Assembly: GCA_964471595.1 (NCBI GenBank)
Contig: CAYYGN010000023.1
Span: forward strand, 1 to 49,599
Direction: 5' to 3'
DNA: 49,599 nucleotides
Source: JAGNXB01 sp964471595
GTDB taxonomy: Bacteria > Bacteroidota > Bacteroidia > Chitinophagales > Saprospiraceae
Shown: positions 43,275-49,599 of the stretch, piece by piece
How the letters are laid out: every line of letters starts with the position of its first letter
Position numbering within the stretch: the first letter of the stretch is position 1
The notes under the pieces: model-generated
What the model saw: only the letters and a program-made list of their open reading frames with translations
Databases searched by the model: none
Told to the model about the DNA's origin: nothing
Made by a program: the position numbers and the translations under genes

Positions 43275-43307
43275 TTTGGTAGGTCTGACCTAACATGAAT
43301 ACCCGAA
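43275..43307 (+). promoter_or_regulatory. Promoter with palindromic operator for YceI lipoprotein gene
   Basis: TTTG (43275-43278), a 21-bp spacer and a weak TAccCGAA box (43300-43307). A perfect inverted repeat TAGGTC-T-GACCTA (43280-43292) lies wholly inside the spacer, where a bound regulator would meet RNA polymerase. The weak -7 box suggests an activated or tightly controlled promoter. Confidence 0.4.
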
Positions 43308-43308
43308 C

Positions 43309-43935
43309 ATGAAGTATTTGATCCATGGGCTGTTTCTGACTGGCATGCTGAGCCTGGCCTCAGCATGCGGAGATGCAAAAGATACCACCACGCCGACAGA
43401 AATATCGGCAACAGGAGCTACAGGGACCTATATACTGGATGTTGCCAACAGCCGGGTCAAATGGAAGGGAGTCATGCTCGGCATCAGATTCCATGAAGGC
43501 ATCCTGAAGTTTTCGGAAGGCAAACTGACCCTGGAGAATGGCGTCATTACCGGAGGGTCCTTTACAGTGGACATGCATTCGATGACGGCGACGGATGAAA
43601 ATTACCAACCGGAGCAAGGGGCTACGCGGGAAAAACTGCTTCGGCACCTGGCCTCAACCGACTTTTTTGATGTGGACAATTTCCCTTCGGCGACATTTGT
43701 CATCCGTGCATCAGAGGGTGTCGCCGCCACCGGCGAGTTGACAGTACGGGGCGTTACGCATACCGAAACCGTTCACAACATTGCCTTGATGGAAGCCGAC
43801 GGCGTAGTAAAAGCAAACGGCAATCTGGTCTTTGATCGCAAGAAATACAACGTTTCCTGGGATAGCCCCATGCAGGATGTCATACTCAGCAACAATATCG
43901 AGCTGTCCATTGATATTGCCGCATCATCCCGTTGA
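43309..43935 (+). CDS. YceI family lipoprotein
   Basis: A 208-aa lipoprotein (lipobox ASAC, C20) with a short Thr-rich linker and a YceI barrel: YILDVANSRVKWKGVMLGIRF, then EGILKFSEGKLTLENGVI, GGSFTVDMHSMTATD, then a segment with LASTDFFDVDNFPSATFVI, and GELTVRGVTHTETV. It is probably anchored in a membrane and faces the periplasm, binding an isoprenoid-type lipid. It differs clearly from the soluble YceI protein at 9625 and has its own promoter region with a palindrome, so it is likely regulated separately. It stands alone: the next gene is 309 bp away. Confidence 0.9.
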   Translation: MKYLIHGLFLTGMLSLASACGDAKDTTTPTEISATGATGTYILDVANSRVKWKGVMLGIRFHEGILKFSEGKLTLENGVITGGSFTVDMHSMTATDENYQPEQGATREKLLRHLASTDFFDVDNFPSATFVIRASEGVAATGELTVRGVTHTETVHNIALMEADGVVKANGNLVFDRKKYNVSWDSPMQDVILSNNIELSIDIAASSR

Positions 43936-44244
43936 GCTTGTGTGATGCCATGAACACCTGGATGGACAACCGGAAGTAGCCGGGTGTAGGGACGGCTACG
44001 CAGATCTTGTACCTTTAGGGCACTTCTATTAACCTCCCAAATTGGCCAAATTCAAAAAGTACCAAGCGATATGAGGCGAATGGAAAGAACATAGCCCGCC
44101 TATACTGACGCTTTGGCGGGTAGCCCGGTACTACGTGATTGAAATTCAATGAAATATCGCGCAGTTAATTTTTGAATAGCCCATTCCGGATGGGCGTTTA
44201 GCCATTGCGAGGGGATAATAGTGGTGCCCTTTAATTGAAAAAGG
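43936..44244. other. Intergenic region, small inverted repeats only
   Basis: No coding frame is convincing. Visible elements: TAccTTTA (44010-44017), the palindrome TTGGCCAA (44042-44049), a hairpin CCCGCC/GGCGGG (44095-44100 with 44115-44120), the inverted repeat ATTGAA-A-TTCAAT (44138-44150), a hairpin GCCCAT/ATGGGC near 44180-44195, and TAatTG (44232-44237) just before the bestrophin start. A promoter for the bestrophin gene must be here, but I cannot pick it firmly. Confidence 0.5.
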
Positions 44245-45240
44245 ATGTACGTACACCGGAATTACGGATTTCTGATGACCATCAATTGGTCCAAACGGCC
44301 TTTCATTTATGGCGTTTTGTATGCCACGGTCGTTGTGGTTGCGGGATTTTGGTTGTCCGCGGATATATCCCTGCCCTGGCAACCGGTGACGGTAGTGGGG
44401 ATTGCCGTCGCCTTTTATTTGGGATTCAAGAACAACAGTTCCTACGACCGGACCTGGGAAGCCAGGAAAATCTGGGGCGGGATCGTCAATAGCAGTCGGT
44501 CCTTCGCCTCTTCGGTGATTGCTTTCATTCAGTTGGCCGGGAAAGAAGAGACAGAGTCAATGCATCGCCGGTTGATTTATCGCCATCTGGCCTGGATGAC
44601 AGCATTGCGTTACCAACTTCGGCTCAGCAGGGAATGGGAACACACGGAAGACCGCATCAACGGTTTGTACATTCCGAACATCTGCGAAGAATATTTCAAT
44701 CGGTTGGATGATGAGCTTCTTCCTTTGATCCCGGAGGAAGAATTTGTCGCTTACAAGCCCAAGGCCAACATGGCGGCACAGATTCTGGCCCGGCAAATCA
44801 AGGAAGTGGGTGAATTGCATGACAAGGGCATCCTGGACGGATTTGAAATGTACCAATTACACCAAATTTTGCTGTCCCTCTACGATGAGCAGGGCCGCTG
44901 TGAACGGATAAAAAATTTCCCCTTCCCGCGGCAGTATGCCTCCACCGCCTTGTGGACCACATTGGTGTTCAGCGCGCTCGTCCCTTTCGGTTTGCTCAGT
45001 ATTTTCGAAGGAGATTACAGTCAACCGGCATGGATGGTCATTCCTTTTTCCGGCCTGGTCATTTGGGTCTTTTTTCTGATGGAGAAAATCGGCGATTACT
45101 CGGAGAATCCCTTTGAGGGATCCTACAACGATGTGCCGATCACCGCCATTGCGCGATCCATCGAAATCGATCTCCGCGAAATGTTGGAGGAAAAAGAAAT
45201 CCCGGCCCCACTGGCGGCTGAGAACGGGTTTCTCATGTAA
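44245..45240 (+). CDS. Bestrophin family ion channel
   Basis: A 331-aa inner-membrane protein of the bacterial bestrophin (UPF0187) family, pentameric channels that in known bacterial homologs conduct cations or anions. Evidence: two N-terminal hydrophobic segments (about 20-37 and 46-62), the signature GFKNNSSYDRTWEARKIWGG, the helical cytoplasmic middle, two further hydrophobic segments (about 232-252 and 257-275), and ENPFEGSYNDVPI near the end. The length fits the family. A hairpin spans its stop codon and may serve as a terminator between it and the convergent ZIP gene. Confidence 0.92.
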   Translation: MYVHRNYGFLMTINWSKRPFIYGVLYATVVVVAGFWLSADISLPWQPVTVVGIAVAFYLGFKNNSSYDRTWEARKIWGGIVNSSRSFASSVIAFIQLAGKEETESMHRRLIYRHLAWMTALRYQLRLSREWEHTEDRINGLYIPNICEEYFNRLDDELLPLIPEEEFVAYKPKANMAAQILARQIKEVGELHDKGILDGFEMYQLHQILLSLYDEQGRCERIKNFPFPRQYASTALWTTLVFSALVPFGLLSIFEGDYSQPAWMVIPFSGLVIWVFFLMEKIGDYSENPFEGSYNDVPITAIARSIEIDLREMLEEKEIPAPLAAENGFLM

Positions 45241-45247
45241 CCCGTTC
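45222..45247. terminator. Hairpin across bestrophin stop codon
   Basis: Perfect 9-bp stem GAACGGGTT (45222-45230) / AACCCGTTC (45239-45247) with an 8-nt loop that includes the start of the TAA region. It sits between two convergent genes, so it may stop transcription from both sides, but it lacks a T-tract. Confidence 0.4.
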
Positions 45248-45261
45248 CCAGCGTGATGGCC

Positions 45262-46086
45262 TTATCCCAGAGCCACGTCCAGGGTCATCATGACCGAAAA
45301 TCCCAACAAGGTGGCCAGCGTGGCCAGGTCCGTGTTTTTGGCAAGTTGTGATTCCGGAATGAGTTCCTCGATGACGACAAAAATCATGGCTCCTGCTGCA
45401 AATGCCAGGGCATATGGCAAAATGGCCTGCATGCTCAAAACCAGCAAGGCGCCGGCTACACCGGCCAGAGGTTCTACCACGCCGGACAATTGGCCGTAGA
45501 AAAAGGCTTTCCGCCGGCTCATCCCTTCCCTTCGGAGAGGAACGCTGACGGCCGTTCCTTCCGGAAAATTCTGGAGTCCGATGCCAATGGCCAGCGCAAT
45601 AGCCGCACCAATGGTGGCACTGGGCAATCCGTAGGAGACCGCGCCAAACGCCACTCCTATGGCGAGTCCTTCCGGAATGTTGTGGAGAGTGATGGCCAGG
45701 ACGAGGAGAATGCTCCGGCGCAAACCGGTCTTGGGACCCTCCGCCTCATGCAAGGCCAATCCGGGATGCAGGTGAGGCAGGATTTTGTCCATGCCCGCCA
45801 AAAACAACCCCCCTGACATAAATCCAATCAGAGCCGGCATCCATTTGGGCAGCGTGCTGACTTCCTCCGACAAGGCAATCGCCGGGGCGAGAAGGGACCA
45901 GAAGCTGGCCGCGATCATCACGCCGGCCGCAAACCCAAGCATCGCATCCAATACGCGCTGGTTCATTTTGCGGAAGAAAAAAACCAGGGAAGCCCCCAGG
46001 GCTGTCACCCCCCACGTGAACAAGGTGGCGACCAAAGCTTGTATGGCCGGATGTTCGTTGAGAAACCATATTTTTAAGTCATTCAT
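45262..46086 (-). CDS. ZIP family divalent metal transporter
   Basis: A 274-aa inner-membrane transporter of the ZIP family, probably importing Zn2+ or related divalent metals. The metal-site signature is complete: HNIPEG (135-140) in TM4 and QNFPEG (172-177) in TM5. About eight hydrophobic segments are visible, and a His-bearing loop (PHLHPGLALHE, about 104-114) lies between TM3 and TM4, as in ZupT/GufA-type members. I chose the ATG at 46086 as the start, since the in-frame residues upstream are basic and lack homology. It follows the monophosphatase gene by 10 bp and is probably co-transcribed with it. Confidence 0.93.
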   Translation of the reverse strand: MNDLKIWFLNEHPAIQALVATLFTWGVTALGASLVFFFRKMNQRVLDAMLGFAAGVMIAASFWSLLAPAIALSEEVSTLPKWMPALIGFMSGGLFLAGMDKILPHLHPGLALHEAEGPKTGLRRSILLVLAITLHNIPEGLAIGVAFGAVSYGLPSATIGAAIALAIGIGLQNFPEGTAVSVPLRREGMSRRKAFFYGQLSGVVEPLAGVAGALLVLSMQAILPYALAFAAGAMIFVVIEELIPESQLAKNTDLATLATLLGFSVMMTLDVALG

Positions 46087-46096
46087 AAAAATATAT

Positions 46097-46906
46097 TTAG
46101 GTGCGGCTAAAATACGACGATATTTCCAATTGGACAAGAGAGGCTACCCCCGCCGTCCCACCCACCAGGGTTTCTCCGTGCAGAAAGTCGGTTCCTCCCC
46201 AGAAATCAGTCACCACTCCTCCGGCTTCCCACACCAACATCACCCCTCCCGCCACATCCCAGGGTTGAAGGCTGTACTCAAAGAAAGCGTCATACCGGCC
46301 ACGTGCCGTCCAGGCCAAATCGAGAGCGGCACTGCCAAACCGGCGCAGACCGCGGGTCTGCTTCATCATCTCCTCCAGAAATGCCATGTAGGATGCCGAC
46401 CATCGCAAGTCAGCATAGGGAAATCCAGTGGCCAGCAGACTTTCTTGCAGCATTTCCCGGCCCGATACCGCGAGGCGGTTTCCATCGCACCAGGCGCCAC
46501 CCCCTTCCCAGGCGAGGTATTCCTCACCGGCCATCACATCAATGACCACCCCTCCGACCAACCTGCCGTCCAGTTGCAATCCCACACTAACGCCGAAATG
46601 CGGAAGTCCATAAAGGAAATTGGTCGTTCCGTCCAGGGGGTCAATGATCCATCCGTTCACGCCGTCATAAGGGGAGCCGCTGCCTTCCTCGGCCAGGAAT
46701 CCAACCCCGGGCAACAAGGCCTCCAATCCGGACACTAAAATTTCTTCTGCTCTCATGTCCACGTCACTGACCAATTGGTTTCTGGATTTTTCGTGAGCGT
46801 GGCGGGTGGAAATGAATCCGAAACTGTCCCGGATGAATCCGGCGGCTTCGCCTGCTATCCGGGCAGCGTGGCGGGTGAGTGACATGGGGGTCTCGACAGG
46901 CATCAT
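46097..46906 (-). CDS. Inositol monophosphatase family protein
   Basis: A 269-aa Mg2+-dependent phosphatase of the IMPase/SuhB/CysQ superfamily, cytoplasmic. The metal-binding motifs are DVDMRAEE, LAEEGSG (first Glu pair), DPLDGTTNF, and WDVAGG near the C-terminus. The substrate could be myo-inositol-1-phosphate or 3'-phosphoadenosine 5'-phosphate; the sequence does not decide. The start is uncertain: a TAtcTTTG box on the minus strand ends 5 nt before the ATG at 46906, which I use, but the ATG at 46885 begins closer to the conserved domain. It lies 10 bp upstream of the ZIP gene and divergent from pyrD. Confidence 0.9.
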   Translation of the reverse strand: MMPVETPMSLTRHAARIAGEAAGFIRDSFGFISTRHAHEKSRNQLVSDVDMRAEEILVSGLEALLPGVGFLAEEGSGSPYDGVNGWIIDPLDGTTNFLYGLPHFGVSVGLQLDGRLVGGVVIDVMAGEEYLAWEGGGAWCDGNRLAVSGREMLQESLLATGFPYADLRWSASYMAFLEEMMKQTRGLRRFGSAALDLAWTARGRYDAFFEYSLQPWDVAGGVMLVWEAGGVVTDFWGGTDFLHGETLVGGTAGVASLVQLEISSYFSRT

Positions 46907-46911
46907 CCGGA

Positions 46912-46919
46912 CAAAGATA
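46912..46919 (-). promoter_or_regulatory. -7 box (TAtcTTTG) for monophosphatase/ZIP operon
   Basis: Perfect TAnnTTTG on the minus strand; the ATG at 46906 is 5 nt downstream. No TTG element at the expected upstream distance. Confidence 0.5.
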
Positions 46920-46942
46920 AAGGCATTGGCTGCCGGCCGGAT

Positions 46943-46950
46943 TATCTTTA
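46943..46950 (+). promoter_or_regulatory. -7 box (TAtcTTTA) for pyrD
   Basis: One mismatch to TAnnTTTG; it ends 5 nt before the ATG at 46956, the same spacing as at apbE and the metalloprotease gene. Confidence 0.4.
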
Positions 46951-46955
46951 CGCCC

Positions 46956-47996
46956 ATGGCAGCCTTGTATTCTTTGTGGCGGAAAGCGCTCTTTCAACTC
47001 GATCCGGAAATGGCGCATCATTGGACCATGCAAACCCTGCAGGCCATGGCGGATGTACCTCCTTTGCGGGCAGGCATGCGCAGGATATGGGCCGCAGAAA
47101 CGAACCATGCTCCCAGGGAAGTCATGGGCTTGACATTCCGCAATCCGGTGGGCCTTGCCGCTGGCTTCGACAAGGACGCCCGCTACATCCGGGAATGTGC
47201 CCTCCTGGGATTTGGATTCGTGGAGATCGGTACGGTGACACCCCGACCCCAGCCCGGCAATCCCAAACCCCGCCTGTTTCGCCTGCCGGCTGATCACGCC
47301 CTCATCAACCGGATGGGATTCAACAATGATGGTGCCGAGGAAGCCGCCCGACGTCTGGCACGCACCCCTAGACCCTCCGGGTTTGTGGTCGGAGGAAACA
47401 TCGGAAAAAACAAGGATACCCCCAATGAACATGCCGTGAAGGACTACACCACTTGCCTTAGCATCCTCCACGAACACGTCGATTACTTTGTCGTCAACGT
47501 TTCCTCCCCCAATACACCGGGGCTTCGCGATCTGCAGGAGAAGCAACCACTCAGGACCCTGCTCCTCGAATTGCAGGATCACAATGCCCGATGGGGGCGA
47601 CCCAAGCCTCTCCTCCTCAAAATTTCACCCGATCTGAACCCTACACAACTCGATGATATTGTGGAGATCGCCGGCCAGGCCAGACTGGCTGGTCTGGTGG
47701 CCACCAACACCACCATATCGCGTACCGGACTCACGACACCCGCTCCGGAGGTGGATCAGATCGGTGCCGGGGGATTGAGTGGCCGTCCCCTAAGCGACAG
47801 AGCAGCCTCCGTTTTGAAATACCTGCACCTTCACCGCCCCGCCCATTGCGCCCTGATCGGCGTAGGCGGTATAGATAGTCAGGAGACAGCTAGGGCAAGG
47901 GTCAACGACGGGGCGGACCTGATCCAGATCTATACCGGATTTGTCTATGAAGGCCCCCGACTGATCCGGGAAATCAGAAAAGCATGGCCCGCCTGA
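46956..47996 (+). CDS. pyrD: Dihydroorotate dehydrogenase (quinone), class 2
   Basis: A 346-aa enzyme that oxidises dihydroorotate to orotate with membrane quinone as acceptor, in pyrimidine synthesis. The N-terminal helix ALYSLWRKALFQLDPEMAHH is the quinone/membrane segment of class 2. Further motifs: NPVGLAAGFDKDA, EIGTVTPRPQPGNPKPR, INRMGFNN, the active-site loop NVSSPNTPGLRDLQ with the class-2 serine, LLKISPDL, ATNTTISR, GGLSGRPL, GVGGI and QIYTGFVYEGP. The length is typical. The start at 46956 is fixed by the family N-terminus. Confidence 0.96.
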   Translation: MAALYSLWRKALFQLDPEMAHHWTMQTLQAMADVPPLRAGMRRIWAAETNHAPREVMGLTFRNPVGLAAGFDKDARYIRECALLGFGFVEIGTVTPRPQPGNPKPRLFRLPADHALINRMGFNNDGAEEAARRLARTPRPSGFVVGGNIGKNKDTPNEHAVKDYTTCLSILHEHVDYFVVNVSSPNTPGLRDLQEKQPLRTLLLELQDHNARWGRPKPLLLKISPDLNPTQLDDIVEIAGQARLAGLVATNTTISRTGLTTPAPEVDQIGAGGLSGRPLSDRAASVLKYLHLHRPAHCALIGVGGIDSQETARARVNDGADLIQIYTGFVYEGPRLIREIRKAWPA

Positions 47997-48080
47997 TAAG
48001 GCTGGCCACATGTCCGGATGGCCAACATTCGCCGGCATGCATCGTCAGCGGGAAAATCGGGGTGAGCTATTTCCCTCAAG

Positions 48081-49055
48081 TTAATGCCGGACAAAGGGAA
48101 GGGCCGTCTGCCCGTCAACACCTTCTACCGTCAACACATAATACCCACGCGGCAGGGATTGGACCGGTACTTCAATGACGGAAGTAATACGGTCCAGACC
48201 GGTTTGAAGGCGGAGGGTGCCTTGCAGGTCTCTGATTTCCAGCCGGAAGGCACCGTCCGGGTAGGCCACGTGCAGAATGGCATCAACGGGATTTGGCCAT
48301 AAGCGAAAGGATGCCTGTGAAGAAGGAGAATCGGTCGCCGAGGGTGCCGGATTCGTCCGGATTTCGTCGACACAGAAATAGGCAGGTGTATTCATACCGA
48401 ATGAGCCGACATCGGATGATTGCAATTTCAAAGTCAGACTGTCGGCTGGACCCAGGAGGCTGAGATCCACCCATATCCATTTGTCAAGGATATAATCATC
48501 GGCCGGATCCGGCGACCGGTAATCGGCGAGATAAACCACAAGACTGTCCGTACCGGGCAGTCCGCCCTTCCAGGCCCGGATGGTCACTGAAAAGAAATCG
48601 GGATCCATGCCGGTGGCCCCACCGAATTTTTTGGCAAAAGCATCCCCGTCCCGCATGGCCATGTAGGCATACGTACTGTTGGTCAGGTACATCCCGTCCA
48701 TGGGCTGGCCCTGGGAACTACCGGTGAGATGGATGACCGCGCCGGACGGACTGTATCCTACCGCATATTGGGCGGATCCGTTCGCCCCGCCACCCGGAAT
48801 GGCGCTGTACTGATTTTGATATCCGGGTGTCTGGTTGTCGGTGACAGCTGAAATGGCCCACCCTTCCCAATATTGAAAGTTGGGATCAAAGAAATTGGGG
48901 ACCATGATCTCTCCGCTGGCAAATCCCGTATCCGGGGAAGCATCATTGATGTATTTGGCTGCCGGCAGGTTGAAATTCTCGAAATCGGCCAATGGCTGAC
49001 CGATCAACCCATGGCACAAGCCAAAAATCATCCAGAAAGTTGTCGTCCACCTCAT
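48081..49055 (-). CDS. DUF4465 domain protein with T9SS sorting domain
   Basis: A 324-aa exported protein: signal peptide (about 1-20, TTTFWMIFGLCHGLIGQ), a DUF4465 domain (about 22-240: ADFENFNL, then a segment with GFASGEIMVPNFFDP and YWEGWAIS, YAVGYSP, GMYLTNSTYAYMAM, and VDLSLLGPADSL), and a T9SS sorting domain (about 250-324, LWPNPVDA to GYYVLTV). It starts 4 bp after the stop of the TonB-dependent receptor gene and is therefore in its operon. DUF4465 proteins often accompany TonB receptors in Bacteroidota, some in cobalamin-uptake loci (from memory). Surface ligand binding for the receptor is a reasonable inference. Confidence 0.86.
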   Translation of the reverse strand: MRWTTTFWMIFGLCHGLIGQPLADFENFNLPAAKYINDASPDTGFASGEIMVPNFFDPNFQYWEGWAISAVTDNQTPGYQNQYSAIPGGGANGSAQYAVGYSPSGAVIHLTGSSQGQPMDGMYLTNSTYAYMAMRDGDAFAKKFGGATGMDPDFFSVTIRAWKGGLPGTDSLVVYLADYRSPDPADDYILDKWIWVDLSLLGPADSLTLKLQSSDVGSFGMNTPAYFCVDEIRTNPAPSATDSPSSQASFRLWPNPVDAILHVAYPDGAFRLEIRDLQGTLRLQTGLDRITSVIEVPVQSLPRGYYVLTVEGVDGQTALPFVRH

Positions 49056-49059
49056 GAGG

Positions 49060-49599
49060 TCAGGATTTTGGTGATGAAAGGAGAAGACTGAAAGTGAACC
49101 AACGGCCGGGCATTGGACGCCGCTCCGCCAGCCGGTAATGCTGGTTCCAGCAGTTGTCGGCGACCGCCTGGACTTCCAGGTTCCAACCGGCAAAGGCAAA
49201 AGAGGCGGAGACGGCCGCCGTTCCTACCTGGGATGCGGGAAGTTGTTCGTTGATCCCGGGTGAAGAACCGATGAAACGATGCGCATATTCGGCCGTCCAA
49301 CGGCCCCATGTGGCAGTCATCCTCCCCAATCCCGTATGCGCCGGCGTGTACAACAGTTGCGATCCTGCCCGGATGGTAGGATTGTCGAGGTCGGTCATAT
49401 GGATGGAAGCAGTGTAATCATAGCCGCCTTCAAGCCGGATGCCAACGGGGTATGGAGTCACCTCCAAGGTAAGTCTTTGTTCCAGGCCCTGACTCCTTAC
49501 GTGTTGGACATTTTGGGCACTCCAGTATACATGACCTTCAGTAAGCCGCAAAAGGATCCAATCGCGAATGCTGCGATGATAGAACGTGGAACGCCATTC
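49060..49599 (-). CDS. TonB-dependent receptor, C-terminal part (partial)
   Basis: The last 179 codons of a gene whose 5' end is beyond the window. Typical outer-membrane barrel strands near the C-terminus are visible: STFYHRSIRDWILLR at the window edge, VYWSAQNVQHVRSQGLE, GGYDYTAS, and the closing strands LEVQAVADNCWNQHYRL and GRWFTFSLLLS. The pattern is that of BtuB/FhuA-type receptors that import ligands with energy from TonB-ExbBD. The ligand cannot be told from this part. The frame is open to the window edge, with no start codon required. Confidence 0.86.
   Translation of the reverse strand, partial: EWRSTFYHRSIRDWILLRLTEGHVYWSAQNVQHVRSQGLEQRLTLEVTPYPVGIRLEGGYDYTASIHMTDLDNPTIRAGSQLLYTPAHTGLGRMTATWGRWTAEYAHRFIGSSPGINEQLPASQVGTAAVSASFAFAGWNLEVQAVADNCWNQHYRLAERRPMPGRWFTFSLLLSSPKS

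Noticed and set aside
48003..48024. Two TGGCCA motifs forming a possible terminator between pyrD and the DUF4465 gene
   Set aside because: The motif is self-complementary and short, the loop is long, and there is no T-tract on either strand.

Overview
The window looks like a chromosomal segment of a Bacteroidota bacterium, most likely from the Saprospiria (for example Saprospiraceae). The evidence is: promoters of the Bacteroidota type (a TTG/TTTG element about 20 bp before TAnnTTTG); almost no Shine-Dalgarno sequences before start codons; four proteins ending in a type IX secretion (T9SS) sorting domain; many lipoproteins; families typical of the phylum (DUF5777, DUF4465, tRNA_anti-like OB-fold, TonB-dependent receptor); and very large HYR-repeat surface proteins. 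I saw no rRNA, tRNA, transposase, phage or CRISPR genes. The species assignment is inference. LAYOUT: 1-911 has no convincing gene but carries hairpins and an imperfect direct repeat. 912-2298 (minus) encodes a rhomboid protease and a proline-rich protein, divergent from thymidine kinase (2379), which is followed by an ApbE flavin transferase and an ExoX-type exonuclease. 4872-7591 is a lipoprotein cluster of two MbnP-like proteins and a di-heme MbnH/cytochrome c peroxidase-like enzyme. 7592-8047 is intergenic and holds a candidate small RNA or attenuator with its own promoter and terminator. 8048-11075 is an operon of two c-type cytochrome lipoproteins, an OB-fold protein, a YceI protein and a DUF5777 barrel. 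11143-13622 is a K+ uptake pair, overlapped by a T9SS-exported beta-helix protein. 15505-20270 is a three-gene NAD(P)H/ferredoxin/2-oxoacid oxidoreductase unit. Two small genes follow (DUF6265 lipoprotein, VOC protein). 21391-43099 is dominated by two paralogous giant secreted proteins: a 1442-aa M12B-like metalloprotease and a 5502-aa HYR-repeat protein that fills a third of the window, with a small secreted protein behind a long structured leader between them. 43309-47996 encodes a YceI lipoprotein, a bestrophin channel, a ZIP metal transporter, an inositol-monophosphatase-like enzyme and dihydroorotate dehydrogenase. 48081-49599 (minus) is a DUF4465 T9SS protein behind the 3' end of a TonB-dependent receptor that runs off the window. 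HOW IT FITS: the theme is the cell envelope, with periplasmic redox and metal lipoproteins, ion channels and metal transport, and T9SS-exported surface proteins. The most unusual items are: (i) the giant protein, with 31 copies of a roughly 97-residue six-cysteine module and nested 1134-bp and 1164-bp duplications; (ii) the short terminator-ended transcription unit at about 7762-7884; (iii) a recurring layout in which the -7 box lies only 4-5 nt before ATG, which suggests leaderless mRNAs; (iv) the MbnP-MbnP-MbnH cluster; and (v) a conserved C-terminal domain, which I cannot name, shared by the two giants.
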